Shown here: positions 36,386-45,084 of the stretch, one piece after another | Position numbering within the stretch: position 1 is the stretch's first letter | Layout of the letters: the number at the start of each line of letters is the position of its first letter | Source: an uncultured Bacteroidales bacterium | Lineage (GTDB): Bacteria > Bacteroidota > Bacteroidia > Bacteroidales > Muribaculaceae | Assembly: GCA_902762385.1 (NCBI GenBank) | Contig: CACWNQ010000001.1 | Location: 124,001 to 188,000 of the forward strand | Length of the DNA stretch: 64,000 nt | Direction of reading: 5' to 3' | Translations under genes and position numbers: made by a program | Notes under the pieces: model-generated | Databases searched by the model: none | What the model was told of the DNA's origin: nothing | The model's input: the letters and a program-made list of their open reading frames with translations, nothing else

Positions 36386-36950
36386 TATTGTTGTTTGCTA
36401 AATCGTCGGCAAATAGTGGTGATTCTTCATTTTTCTTGTAGTAGGCGGCAAGAGTTGCTATAAAGTGTGAGATTTGCTTTATTGCTTCTTGTGTGCCACG
36501 GCTTACTTCCTTGCCTTGAAGTTTTAGCATCAGGGTGCCGTACAGGGCGTTGAAGCATGTTTCCAGTTCATCACATTGCTGCTCTACAGGAGTCTTTGCT
36601 CGTAACTCTACGATGAAAGGGAGCGTCTTATAGAACTCAGCGCCATATTCGGGATATTTTGGACTCTGCATCAACTGGGCATGCAGGTCGTTAAGGCGAA
36701 TGAGCACATTTTTATTGATTTGCAAGTGCCCAGCCTGCTGCTTGCCCTCATGCTTCATCATCATGATGAGTCCTTCCCACCAGTCGATAATAGCTTTGCG
36801 AGTGACGTCGTCAACATCATATCGGTCGATGATAGCGCTCTTTATCTTGTCGATGTCAAGATTGCTAGCACGCATGATGTCCTCTACCTGCCACATATAG
36901 AGCAGATACTCTGCAATGTTCTCTCGTCGCTTAGCTTGTGAAATTATCAT
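36378..36950 (-). CDS. DUF4924 family protein
   Basis: A 190-residue helical cytoplasmic protein of Bacteroidales family DUF4924, function unknown. The N-terminus AKRRENIAEYLLYMWQVEDI and the mid-protein ELRAKTPVEQQCDELETCF are recognisable. It lies 15 bp after the Crp-family regulator and overlaps rmlD by 8 bp. The tight linkage to rmlD and prfC may mean a shared operon but does not reveal a role. Confidence 0.8.
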   Translation of the reverse strand: MIISQAKRRENIAEYLLYMWQVEDIMRASNLDIDKIKSAIIDRYDVDDVTRKAIIDWWEGLIMMMKHEGKQQAGHLQINKNVLIRLNDLHAQLMQSPKYPEYGAEFYKTLPFIVELRAKTPVEQQCDELETCFNALYGTLMLKLQGKEVSRGTQEAIKQISHFIATLAAYYKKNEESPLFADDLANNNNE

Positions 36951-36965
36951 TTTACTCTTAACTAT

Positions 36966-37667
36966 TTAACCGAATTTGCTAATTTGGCGCAGTTTTGCCT
37001 CATCAACAATCTTGATGCGGCGGCCATCCACGGTGATAATGCGCTCTTGGGCAAACGCCGACAGGGTGCGTATGGCATTGCTTGTGGTCATGTTCGACAA
37101 GTTGGCAACATCTTCGCGCGCCATGTAAATTTTCAGCGTTTTTCCATCATCCTCAAAACCATAATTGTCGATAAGCAGAATAAGGGCTTCGGCAAGTCGT
37201 CCACGTATGTGCTTTTGGGTAAGGGTCACAATCTTGGTGTCGCTGCCGCCTAGGTTCTTTGATAGCTCGTGGATGAAGAACCAAGCCAGGTCACGATTGT
37301 TGTCAATCATGCTCTTGACAAGAGCCATGGGCAGAGTTCCCAGCGTTGATGGCTCAAAGGCGCTGGCGCTCGATACATAAGGCTCGTTGGCGAAGTAAGC
37401 ACGATAGCCAAAGTACTGAATTGGCCGGTAAAGGCGAAGTATTTGCTGACGCCCTCCAATGCCGTCCTTATATAGTTTCACTTTTCCTTTCAGGAGGCAC
37501 CACAAATAGGCCGGATCATCCTTTTCGGCATATATGATTTGATTTTTCTTAAACGTGTGAATCTCAAAATTGTCGGTTATAAGTCGCTTCTCATCGGGAT
37601 TGAGCAGGCTCCATATCTCAGCTAAGTCTTCACTTATAACCTTTTCGAGAGTGCTTTTTATACTCAT
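36966..37667 (-). CDS. Crp/Fnr family transcriptional regulator
   Basis: A 233-residue regulator with an N-terminal cyclic-nucleotide-binding-like beta barrel (about 20-130) and a C-terminal winged helix with ARE-DVANLSNMTTSNAIRTLSAF as recognition region and a wing at RIITVDGRRIKIVD. No Cys cluster for an Fnr-type iron-sulfur centre is visible, and the cAMP-pocket residues are not clearly conserved, so the ligand is unknown. A TAACTTTG box lies upstream at 37696-37703. It is the first gene of a possible operon running to prfC. Confidence 0.88.
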   Translation of the reverse strand: MSIKSTLEKVISEDLAEIWSLLNPDEKRLITDNFEIHTFKKNQIIYAEKDDPAYLWCLLKGKVKLYKDGIGGRQQILRLYRPIQYFGYRAYFANEPYVSSASAFEPSTLGTLPMALVKSMIDNNRDLAWFFIHELSKNLGGSDTKIVTLTQKHIRGRLAEALILLIDNYGFEDDGKTLKIYMAREDVANLSNMTTSNAIRTLSAFAQERIITVDGRRIKIVDEAKLRQISKFG

Positions 37668-37695
37668 CTGCTTTAAAATTATGCTTTAGAACATG

Positions 37696-37703
37696 CAAAG
37701 TTA
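37696..37703 (-). promoter_or_regulatory. -7 box TAACTTTG for the Crp-family gene
   Basis: A minus-strand TAACTTTG that ends 28 bp before the ATG. Confidence 0.62.
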
Positions 37704-37819
37704 CTATATTTTAACTACTCTACAAAATTTAATAACTGATTATACGACTATAATCTTCAATTTCTTGAAGTGACAAATTAAAAAAATATCAAGAGTTTTG
37801 TAAAATGCTATTATTTTGC

Positions 37820-37827
37820 TATTTTTG
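37820..37827 (+). promoter_or_regulatory. -7 box TATTTTTG for rnr
   Basis: TATTTTTG lies 28 bp before the ATG at 37856 and inside the longer open frame that starts at 37805, which argues for the shorter protein. Confidence 0.65.
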
Positions 37828-37855
37828 CATTATCTTAACCTTACATTTTAGATTT

Positions 37856-40222
37856 ATGGCAAAGAAAGACCGATTGAATTCTTATAAAATAGAACGTCGT
37901 GAATTTCATGACAAGGTGATCAATTTCTTTAATGAGCATGACGAGGCGGCATTTAACTACAAGCAGGTGAGTGCCCAAGTTGGTGCCAAAACTCCCAAGC
38001 AGCGAGCACTCATTGTCGAAATACTGGAGCAACTGACGACCGATGGTTTTATCATCGCTACAGCCCCCGGCAAGTTTAAGGCAGCCCAGCGCAACAATGT
38101 TGCAGCAGGCATTTTCATTCGCCGCAGTAACGGCAAGAACAGCGTTCAGCTCGAAGGTGATAATGCCCCTGCAATCATGGTAGCCGAGCGCAACTCGATG
38201 CATGCCCTCAACGGCGACAAAGTGATGGTGCACATAAGCGCAGCTCGCAGCGGAATGGAGCCAGAAGCCGAAGTCATAAAGATTGTGGAGCGCAAGCAGC
38301 AAGTGTTCATAGGCACTCTGCACATCAAGAAGTATTTTGCGCACCTTGCTACCGATAGCAAGTTCCTTGCTACCGACATCTTTATACCGCTCGACAAGCT
38401 CGCAGGTGGCACGACTGGCGATAAGGTTGTGGTTCGCATTATTGAATGGCCCGATGGGTCGAATAGCCCGATAGGCGAGGTGGTTGATGTTCTGGGCAAG
38501 GCAGGAGAGAACAATGCCGAGATACATGCAATTCTTGCAGAGTTTGGCTTGCCATATCGATATCCTGAAAATGTTGAGCGTGTGGCCGACAAGCTCGAGC
38601 CAGGCATTACCGATGAGGAAGTGGCTCGCCGTCGCGACATGAGAAGCGTGACTACATTCACTATCGATCCCGCTGATGCAAAGGACTATGACGACGCATT
38701 ATCGATTGAGAAACTTGCCAATGGGCGTTGGGAGATAGGTGTTCACATTGCTGATGTTACCCACTATGTAAAACCCGATAGCGTGATTGACAAGGAGGCC
38801 TATGCTCGTGCTACTTCGGTCTACCTCGTTGACCGCACTGTGCCAATGCTCCCCGAGAGGCTGTGTAACTACATTTGCTCGCTCCGTCCACATGAAGACA
38901 AACTTTGCCACTCGGTAGTGTTTGAAATGGACGATAATGCTAAGGTTTACAAGTATAAGATTTGTCACACGGTGATTAACAGTGATCGTCGCTTCTGCTA
39001 CGAGGAGGCTCAAGAAATCATTGAGACGGGTAAGGGCGACTTGGCGCAAGAGATTCTCACATTCCATCAACTTGCTCAGAAACTGCGTCATCAACGCTTC
39101 GAGGAAGGTGCTGTGGAATTTAATAGTGAAGAGAAGTACTTCGACATTGACGATAACGGAGTTCCCACGGCTGTGCATCTGCATGTGTCGAAAGAGGCAA
39201 ACCAACTTATTGAGGAGTTTATGCTTCTTGCCAACCGCACTGTGGCTGCCCACATTGGCAAGGTGCCACCAAGCAAGAAGGCTAAGGCCTTTGTATACCG
39301 CATTCACGAACAGCCCGATATGGAAAAGCTCAACAACGTTGCCGATATTGCTGCCCACTTTGGTCACAAAGTGAAGATTAGTGGTTCGGCTAAGGAGGTT
39401 AACCTCTCGATGAATAAATTGCTTAAAGATATCAAGGGCAAACCCGAGGAAGACCTCATTTCGCTACTAGCTATCAAGTCGCAAGCTAAAGCGGTGTATT
39501 CGAGCGAAAACGTGGGGCACTATGGATTGGCGTTTGACTATTATACTCATTTCACGTCGCCCATTCGCCGTTATCCCGACGTGATGGTGCATCGCTTGCT
39601 CGATCGTTATGCTGCCAAGGGCGCTCGTACTGTTAACCCTGAAAAGCTTGAGGAGGACTGCAAGCACGTGAGTAGTCAGGAACAACTGGCTGCCAATGCT
39701 GAGCGAGCCTCTATCAAATATAAGGAGGTAGAATTCATGGGCGCTCACCTAGGTGAGGTTTACGAAGGAAAGATATCTGGAGTAACTGAATGGGGTGTTT
39801 ACGTGGAACTTAACGAGACCCACTGCGAGGGCATGATTGCTGTGCGCGACCTTGATGACGATTTTTATGAGTACGATGAGAAGAACTACATGATTCGTGG
39901 TCGTCGCCGTGGCAAGAAATATCAGCTTGGCGACCCGATGACAATTCAGGTGGCTCGTGCCGACCTTATAAAGAAGCAACTCGACTTTGTGCTCGTCGAC
40001 AAGGATAATCCCGCTGGCACTCACCGCATTGACAAGGCTCCAATAACTCAGGCCTCGCGCATGACACATGAGAGTGCAACCGATAGATTACGTTCGGAAT
40101 ATGAGGGAGGCAGGGCGTCACGCCGCCAGAAGCGTGGGAATCGAGGCAATAGTACGCGCCGTGAGGTTACACGTGGCAAAGCTGCGCGTGCAGGCAAGGC
40201 TGGCAAGCGTCGTCGCCGTTGA
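37856..40222 (+). CDS. rnr: ribonuclease R
   Basis: A 788-residue 3'-5' exoribonuclease that degrades structured RNA. Domain order is an N-terminal helix-turn-helix/cold-shock region, the RNB catalytic domain with the metal-binding DPADAKDYDDALSIE (near 265), HFTSPIRRYPDVMVHRLL further on, an S1 domain (YEGKISGVTEWGVYVELNE) and a very basic tail ending in KRRRR. The start at 37856 (MAKKDRLNSYK) is chosen because a promoter box lies between it and the in-frame ATG at 37805. It is convergent with nagB, with a shared hairpin between them. Confidence 0.95.
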   Translation: MAKKDRLNSYKIERREFHDKVINFFNEHDEAAFNYKQVSAQVGAKTPKQRALIVEILEQLTTDGFIIATAPGKFKAAQRNNVAAGIFIRRSNGKNSVQLEGDNAPAIMVAERNSMHALNGDKVMVHISAARSGMEPEAEVIKIVERKQQVFIGTLHIKKYFAHLATDSKFLATDIFIPLDKLAGGTTGDKVVVRIIEWPDGSNSPIGEVVDVLGKAGENNAEIHAILAEFGLPYRYPENVERVADKLEPGITDEEVARRRDMRSVTTFTIDPADAKDYDDALSIEKLANGRWEIGVHIADVTHYVKPDSVIDKEAYARATSVYLVDRTVPMLPERLCNYICSLRPHEDKLCHSVVFEMDDNAKVYKYKICHTVINSDRRFCYEEAQEIIETGKGDLAQEILTFHQLAQKLRHQRFEEGAVEFNSEEKYFDIDDNGVPTAVHLHVSKEANQLIEEFMLLANRTVAAHIGKVPPSKKAKAFVYRIHEQPDMEKLNNVADIAAHFGHKVKISGSAKEVNLSMNKLLKDIKGKPEEDLISLLAIKSQAKAVYSSENVGHYGLAFDYYTHFTSPIRRYPDVMVHRLLDRYAAKGARTVNPEKLEEDCKHVSSQEQLAANAERASIKYKEVEFMGAHLGEVYEGKISGVTEWGVYVELNETHCEGMIAVRDLDDDFYEYDEKNYMIRGRRRGKKYQLGDPMTIQVARADLIKKQLDFVLVDKDNPAGTHRIDKAPITQASRMTHESATDRLRSEYEGGRASRRQKRGNRGNSTRREVTRGKAARAGKAGKRRRR

Positions 40223-40240
40223 TGCTTTTGATACAATTTA

Positions 40241-40288
40241 TTAAGGACAATTGCTACCGGTAAGTTCAACCGAGGCAATTGTCCTTAA
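40241..40288. terminator. bidirectional terminator between rnr and nagB
   Basis: A perfect 14-bp inverted repeat (TTAAGGACAATTGC / GCAATTGTCCTTAA) with a 20-nt loop in the gap between convergent genes, with T-rich or A-rich flanks on both sides. Confidence 0.8.
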
Positions 40289-40322
40289 TTGTTTATGAAC
40301 TATATCGTTGTGCTTGATTACT

Positions 40323-41132
40323 TTATAAAAGTGTGGCAGGGTCGAGGTGTGCGCTCTCGATGTCTTTGAAGTAGCGGTAGGTTCCAACCTTGAGTTCCAT
40401 TGTAGCATCCTCATCGCATACGATGATTGCCTTGCGATGCATTTGCAGGGCGCTGAGGGTGCACATGTGAGAAACACCACCTTCAACTGCCTGCTGCAGA
40501 GCGCGAGCCTTCTTGTATCCGTTCACGATTATCATAACACTGCGAGCTGCCATCACCGTGCCAACGCCCACAGTGAGTGCAGTCTTGGGCACCTTGTTAA
40601 CGTCGTCGTCGAAGAATCGGCTGTTGGCGATTATGGTGTCTTGAGTGAGTGTCTTCATGCGAGTGAGTGAGGTGAGTGATGAACCTGGCTCATTGAATGC
40701 GATGTGTCCATCAGGACCTACGCCACCCATAAAGAGGTCGATGCCCCCGGCCGCTTGAATGCGTGCCTCATATTCTGCACATTCTTTTTCAAGGTCCTCG
40801 GCGTTTCCGTTGAGGATATTGACGTTTTCCTTCTTAATGTCGATGTGTGAGAAGAAGTTGTTCCACATGAAGCTGTGGTAGCTTTCGGGATGTTCCTCAG
40901 GAAGACCTACGTATTCGTCCATGTTGAAAGTGATAACATTCTGGAACGACACTTTGCCAGCCTTGTTAAGTTCAATAAGTTTGCGGTACATGCCTAGTGG
41001 TGAGCTGCCAGTTGGGCAACCTAGTACAAATGGTTTCTCGGGAGTAGGATTTGCAGCGTTGATGCGAGAAGCCACATAATTGGCTGCCCATGCCGAAACC
41101 TGCTCATAGTTAGGTTCAATAATAAGTCTCAT
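40323..41132 (-). CDS. nagB: glucosamine-6-phosphate deaminase
   Basis: Converts glucosamine 6-phosphate to fructose 6-phosphate and ammonia. It is a 269-residue protein from the start chosen ([12 protein letters not shown]); the longer frame to 41186 runs into the guaD stop region. Catalytic residues are intact: Asp in [10 protein letters not shown] and Asp, His, Glu in [28 protein letters not shown] binds phosphate. It is the last gene of the ruvX-def-guaD-nagB run and serves as the internal reference for the degenerate NagB domain at 2.6 kb. Confidence 0.96.
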   Translation of the reverse strand: MRLIIEPNYEQVSAWAANYVASRINAANPTPEKPFVLGCPTGSSPLGMYRKLIELNKAGKVSFQNVITFNMDEYVGLPEEHPESYHSFMWNNFFSHIDIKKENVNILNGNAEDLEKECAEYEARIQAAGGIDLFMGGVGPDGHIAFNEPGSSLTSLTRMKTLTQDTIIANSRFFDDDVNKVPKTALTVGVGTVMAARSVMIIVNGYKKARALQQAVEGGVSHMCTLSALQMHRKAIIVCDEDATMELKVGTYRYFKDIESAHLDPATLL

Positions 41133-41152
41133 ATCATTAGTTGTTTTATATT

Positions 41153-41638
41153 TTAGTATTCGATTTTGTCTACTTTTGACGACCATTTCTTGAAGTGGTC
41201 GATTGCATGCTCGTCTTCTACATGGATGATGGGGATATTGCGCAACTCATAGGGCTTCGCAATCTCCTCGTAGATGAAATTGTCGTTAAAGTCAATGGCA
41301 GCTGCATCGTGCTTGTTGTTGGCATAATAGATTTTGCTGATACCTGCCCAATAGATGGCACTAAGGCACATGGGGCACGGTTCACAACTTGAGTAGATGA
41401 CACAGTCTTCGAGTTTGAAGTTCTTGAACTTGCTGCAGGCTGCGCGAATGGCGTTCACTTCGGCATGTGCTGTTGGATCGTTAATAAGGGTCACGCAGTT
41501 ACATCCTGTAGCCACAACTTCATCGTCCTTCACTATCACTGCGCCGAATGGTCCACCGCCATTGTCTATGTTGTTACTTGTCAGTTCACAAGCCATTTTG
41601 ATGAACCTTTTGTCGGTTTCGGTAATAGTAACCATCAT
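41153..41638 (-). CDS. guaD: guanine deaminase-like nucleoside/base deaminase
   Basis: A 161-residue zinc deaminase of the cytidine deaminase superfamily. Zinc and catalytic motifs are [10 protein letters not shown] and [17 protein letters not shown]. The C-terminal [20 protein letters not shown] closely follows the Bacillus GuaD pattern, so guanine to xanthine deamination is the best guess; a tRNA adenosine deaminase is less likely because of that tail. It sits 19 bp after def and 20 bp before nagB. Either of two adjacent ATGs (41638, 41635) may be used. Confidence 0.85.
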   Translation of the reverse strand: MMVTITETDKRFIKMACELTSNNIDNGGGPFGAVIVKDDEVVATGCNCVTLINDPTAHAEVNAIRAACSKFKNFKLEDCVIYSSCEPCPMCLSAIYWAGISKIYYANNKHDAAAIDFNDNFIYEEIAKPYELRNIPIIHVEDEHAIDHFKKWSSKVDKIEY

Positions 41639-41657
41639 TTTATATAAAAATAAATTA

Positions 41658-42230
41658 TTAGCGTCTTCTGTTGGGTTTGTAAGCCTTGATGCGATAGTCG
41701 CAGTCTACTTTGCCTTTAAGCATATTGTTGAGTTTACTGCGAATCATTTGTTTGCGAATTGCCGAGATGTGGTCGATAAACATGTGGCCCTCAAGGTGGT
41801 CACATTCGTGCTGAATTACTCGCGCCAGATAGGTATCGATGTCTTCATCGTGCTCAACCCAATTCTCATCGAAGTAGTGGATGTGAATCTTGGTGTGTCG
41901 TGTAACGTTCTCATGTATGCCAGGTACACTCAGACAGCCCTCTTCTCGAGTCTCGGTGGGGCTTGTCTCGTCAACAGTGATTTCCGGGTTTATGAGTACC
42001 AATCGCTTGTCTTTGAGTTCAGGAAATTTCTCACCTAGTGCGTCGACATCTATATAGACAATTCTTGCACTAACGCCCACTTGAGGCGCTGCTATTCCAA
42101 TGCCGTCGCTGTCATACATCGTGTCCTTCATGTTCTGAATGAGTTCATCAAGTCCAGGAAAGTCTTTGTCGATGGGTTCAGCCACTTTACGCAGCACTGG
42201 TTGTCCGTAAATATAAATAGGTAAAATCAT
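41658..42230 (-). CDS. def: peptide deformylase
   Basis: Removes the N-formyl group from nascent proteins. At 190 residues it has the usual length. Motifs are GIGIAAPQVG (near 44), REEGCLSVPGI (Cys metal ligand) and VIQHECDHLEGHMFID (two His ligands and catalytic Glu). Its start overlaps the ruvX stop (42227-42230). The C-terminal tail is rich in Lys and Arg. Confidence 0.97.
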   Translation of the reverse strand: MILPIYIYGQPVLRKVAEPIDKDFPGLDELIQNMKDTMYDSDGIGIAAPQVGVSARIVYIDVDALGEKFPELKDKRLVLINPEITVDETSPTETREEGCLSVPGIHENVTRHTKIHIHYFDENWVEHDEDIDTYLARVIQHECDHLEGHMFIDHISAIRKQMIRSKLNNMLKGKVDCDYRIKAYKPNRRR

Positions 42231-42652
42231 AGTCCTTTAAATTGTTTGCTTTGCAGATAATCGTTTAGGATAATGCTGGCAGCTATAGTGTCGACACGTG
42301 CCTTATCGCGGCGGTCGCTCTTTTTCATGCCTCCGTCAATCATTGCCTGATGGGCGATTGATGAGGTGAAACGCTCGTCAACCATCTCGATGGGCATGTT
42401 GGGCATCTCCTTTTTGAGTCGGTCGATGAACGGTGTTATGTAGCGCATGCTCTCGCTGGGTTGTCCGTTGAGTTGAGTGGGTTGCCCAATGACAATCAGT
42501 TCCACTTGCTCGCGGCTTGTGTATTCCTTCAAGAAGTCCATGAGCTTGTGTGTGGCAACCGTCTCAAGACCATTTGCTATAATCTTAAGAGGGTCGGTCA
42601 CAGCAATTCCGCATCGCTTGCGTCCATAGTCAATAGCTAGTATACGTCCCAT
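42227..42652 (-). CDS. yqgF: RuvX/YqgF putative pre-16S rRNA nuclease
   Basis: A 141-residue RNase H-like fold protein, annotated as Holliday junction resolvase RuvX or as the pre-16S rRNA 5'-end nuclease YqgF. Motifs are ILAIDYGRKRCGIAV (first Asp), IVIGQPTQLNG and VDERFTS, then the final acidic region KARVDTIAASIIL. It is the first gene of ruvX-def-guaD-nagB, and its promoter lies within a decayed copy of the interspersed repeat. Confidence 0.93.
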   Translation of the reverse strand: MGRILAIDYGRKRCGIAVTDPLKIIANGLETVATHKLMDFLKEYTSREQVELIVIGQPTQLNGQPSESMRYITPFIDRLKKEMPNMPIEMVDERFTSSIAHQAMIDGGMKKSDRRDKARVDTIAASIILNDYLQSKQFKGL

Positions 42653-42660
42653 AAATCATG

Positions 42661-42716
42661 CAAAATTACTGCAAGTTGAGAGAAATACAAAACGAATAAC
42701 GAAGTTTTTTCATTTT
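42661..42716 (-). repeat. partial copy of the promoter-bearing repeat, in front of ruvX
   Basis: On the minus strand it reads AATGAAAAAACTTCG, then CGTTTTGTATTTCTCTC and ACTTGCAGTAATTTTG. It aligns with the distal two thirds of the units at 53120-53280 but lacks the GATAAATTAGGC start. It supplies TTTG (42688-42691), 19 bp, TAATTTTG (42661-42668): a full promoter 8 bp before the ruvX ATG. Confidence 0.75.
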
Positions 42717-42821
42717 AAATTGCTAAATAATGCAGATTTTATCAGTGAAAAATGGAAGAATTATCATAATGAAATTAAGATAAATTAATCGAAGAAGAGG
42801 TGTTTATTTTGAAATTATGTG

Positions 42822-42829
42822 TAATTTTG
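42822..42829 (+). promoter_or_regulatory. -7 box TAATTTTG before the secreted protein gene
   Basis: TAATTTTG followed by GCATC, 39 bp before the ATG at 42869. Confidence 0.6.
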
Positions 42830-42868
42830 CATCATAATGTTATTATTAATCACTAAAAACTGTTTTAT

Positions 42869-44074
42869 ATGAAGAAATTTTACATGATTCTTGCAGCAAT
42901 CGCTGCACTGACAATTAGTGCCCAAGCTCAGAATGCTGGCACTATCAACATTGGCAACTGGGACGACGCCAGCCTTTACAATGGTTCTTATTTTGACATG
43001 GCTCCTACTAATTTCTATCTGGCTCACACAGGTTCTCAAATGATTTATACTCCTGATGTGCTTACGGATCTCGAAGGCAAGCAGAACGTGAAAATCACTG
43101 GACTGAAGTTCAAGTTCTACGATGAGACCTATGAGGAAATTGTTCGTAATACTAAGGTTTATCTCCAAGAGACCGATGCAACAGAGTTTGCCAAAAATCA
43201 AGACGGAATAAAACAATTCTTTGAATTTGGCGAGCCAGTTTATGAAGTTCAGTTAGACATCGACATGCTTGAGACTTATGGTGATGACTATACTCTTGAG
43301 TTCCCTGTTGATTTCAATTTTACCCCTGGCAAGAGCCTGCTCGTGACAATCGTCTTTGATGCTGAGGATGATGACAACTGCACTATGGGCAGCGATTATG
43401 CTTCTTTCTACACTTCGGGTATTAGCGGCAAGGCTATGACCTACACCGATAATAGTGAAAGCTTCATCGAGTTTGCTCAGGGGAGTGACTGGCCCAATTC
43501 AACCGCTATGCTGGGCTGCGGCACCAACGTTGAGCTTCCTGTCACTGAGATTTCTTACACATACGAGGAGAATCAGCCTGTAGTAGAGGAAGGTTTCTTC
43601 TTGGTTGGTGGCTTCAACAATTGGAACCAAACTGCCGAGGGCGGCCGCTTAGCATTTGACGAGAACGACAAGATCGAAGGTGTTGAGCTCGCTGCTAATG
43701 CTGAGTTCAAGGTTATTGCTTTCGACGAAGATGGCACTATTTGGTTTGGTGGCCAAGACGAGAATAACGTTGGCTACTTCCTGCTCAACAATTACCTCAT
43801 GGGCCAGGGCATCATGTGCGTTGAAGGTGCTAGCGGTGCAAACTTCCGCGTTGAGGAGGCTGGCACTTACAACATTCAGTTGGATGTTCTGAGAGACTTC
43901 AATGGCGCAGTTTTGATGACTGTTACCAAGGAAGACCCAAGTGCAATCAGCACCGTTGGTATTGACAGCAAGGTCGACGATGCTTACTACAACATGATGG
44001 GTCAACGCTTCACTGGCAAGAATCTGCCCGCTGGTATCTACATTCACAACGGCAAGAAGATTATTGTTAAGTAA
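42869..44074 (+). CDS. secreted protein with sorting-type C-terminal domain
   Basis: A 401-residue exported protein (signal peptide about 1-20, ending AQA). The middle is beta-rich with no catalytic motif. Residues about 240-340 contain GFFLVGGFNNWNQ and EFKVIAFDEDG, resembling SusE/SusF-like carbohydrate-binding modules. The C-terminus, YYNMMGQRFTGKNLPAGIYI then NGKKIIVK, resembles the type IX secretion (type A) sorting-domain pattern seen in Bacteroidota surface proteins. A role in surface glycan binding is inference. A strong hairpin follows. Confidence 0.72.
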   Translation: MKKFYMILAAIAALTISAQAQNAGTINIGNWDDASLYNGSYFDMAPTNFYLAHTGSQMIYTPDVLTDLEGKQNVKITGLKFKFYDETYEEIVRNTKVYLQETDATEFAKNQDGIKQFFEFGEPVYEVQLDIDMLETYGDDYTLEFPVDFNFTPGKSLLVTIVFDAEDDDNCTMGSDYASFYTSGISGKAMTYTDNSESFIEFAQGSDWPNSTAMLGCGTNVELPVTEISYTYEENQPVVEEGFFLVGGFNNWNQTAEGGRLAFDENDKIEGVELAANAEFKVIAFDEDGTIWFGGQDENNVGYFLLNNYLMGQGIMCVEGASGANFRVEEAGTYNIQLDVLRDFNGAVLMTVTKEDPSAISTVGIDSKVDDAYYNMMGQRFTGKNLPAGIYIHNGKKIIVK

Positions 44075-44100
44075 GAATTATCGTAAATTGATATGATTAA

Positions 44101-44128
44101 AACGTGGTCTGATGAGGCCACGTTTTTT
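44101..44128 (+). terminator. Rho-independent terminator after the secreted protein gene
   Basis: A 7-bp stem AACGTGG/CCACGTT with a 10-nt loop is followed directly by a T run. Confidence 0.85.
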
Positions 44129-44732
44129 GTTGCATCAATGGCTGTGCCTTGAGCAATTCACAATGCACAATTGGGCTGACACAACGAAGCGTGGAGATGG
44201 GTTTCGGATTGTAAGTGGAAGTTCATGCGTGAGGTAGGAGGTGGGACACTTTTTGTTTTTTTTTTTTGTTGCTTGAGGGTTTATAATCATAATAACCAAA
44301 ATTTGTTTTAGATAATAAGGAGTGTGAGGGGGGTTGCTTGGAGTTTCATGGTGGGTGGGACAGTTTGCGCAAAAAAATGTGTGGTTGCGGATTGTAAGTG
44401 AGCGATCGGTGAAGAGGGGAGAGGAAAGAGGTGAGAGATTTGGAATGGGTGGAAACATGGGAGCAGATGACTCAGCTTTGTAAGACAATTAAGGATAAAA
44501 GAAGTTTTTTAATTTGATTGTGCTTTCTAAGTCTTGCGATTATTGGTTATTAATGACAATTGACCTGGAAGAGATAGGAAACCATGAAATCTGTAGAATC
44601 ACGCAGGAGTGGAAATCATTGCGAAAACGCCGCTATAATTGATATGGCGACTGTGTCGCTAATATTATGTTGCAACGAGTATATTTTTTGGGAATTTATC
44701 GTTGATTTCTTTTGTTTTAAAAAAATAATGTG
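44129..44732. other. gene-poor, repeat-scarred interval
   Basis: About 600 bp with no gene I can support. It holds two copies each of CGGATTGTAAGTG (44205-44217, 44388-44400) and GGTGGGACA (44240-44248, 44354-44362), a T-rich tract near 44249-44268, and CAATTCACAATGCACAATT near 44154. Open frames here have no promoter-ribosome-site context. Confidence 0.55.
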
Positions 44733-44740
44733 TAAATTTG
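44733..44740 (+). promoter_or_regulatory. promoter TTTG-N18-TAAATTTG for the rod-shaped RNA
   Basis: TAAATTTG with TTTG at 44711-44714, spaced 18 bp. Predicted transcription start is near 44745-44748, 40-50 nt before the first helix of the predicted RNA. Confidence 0.65.
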
Positions 44741-44744
44741 CGAC

Positions 44745-44998
44745 AATTAAAGTGAACTCGTAGAGTCGAGCTCTCATTTGAAGACATATGAAAGCGTTTT
44801 TGCGTTAACCTATTCTTGAAATTTCGGCAAATATTTTTCATCACAGGCTAAGCAGTATAAGACGTTCATGCGTGCCTATACAAATACCCATGGCGGGATA
44901 AAGTATAATGGCATGGCGTGGGTGATACTGTTTATTGTGATGAAGGCGTGCCGAAGCCTCAAGAATAATAAACAAGAAAATCTCCACGCTTTTTTTTA
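44745..44998 (+). ncRNA. candidate structured RNA, long rod with nested helices
   Basis: A promoter is followed by a region that folds on itself through five nested, perfectly complementary helices of 6-9 bp: 44791-44797 with 44986-44992, 44811-44819 with 44959-44967, 44823-44829 with 44949-44955, 44837-44845 with 44936-44944, and 44853-44858 with 44925-44930. A tip hairpin pairs 44873-44881 with 44903-44913 and closes on CCC/GGG. The last helix runs into eight T. Rod shape with one large internal loop (13/18 nt) recalls 6S RNA, but I cannot confirm the family. No clear promoter separates it from the gene at 45085, so a leader RNA or attenuator is the alternative. Confidence 0.6.
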
Positions 44999-45084
44999 TT
45001 ACGGAATGATGTGAAGTGGGTAGCGCCTGATATGTATTCTCCCTATCACTTAAACGTTTAGCATAATATAAAAAGACAACGAAT

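Noticed and set aside
44135-44488. 117-codon minus-strand open frame in the 44-kb gap
   Set aside because: Composition is unlike a protein (many Pro, Ser and low-complexity Lys/Asn), there is no promoter or ribosome site, and it runs across short direct repeats and a T tract.
44553-44642. 29-codon frame starting MTIDLEEIGNHEICRI
   Set aside because: Protein-like in composition, possibly a remnant, but too short and without a promoter or ribosome site to call a gene.
44868-45011. 47-codon plus-strand frame (MRAYTNTHGGIKYNG...) inside the structured RNA
   Set aside because: It has a plausible hydrophobic patch, but the nested base pairing of the interval explains the sequence better and no ribosome site is visible.
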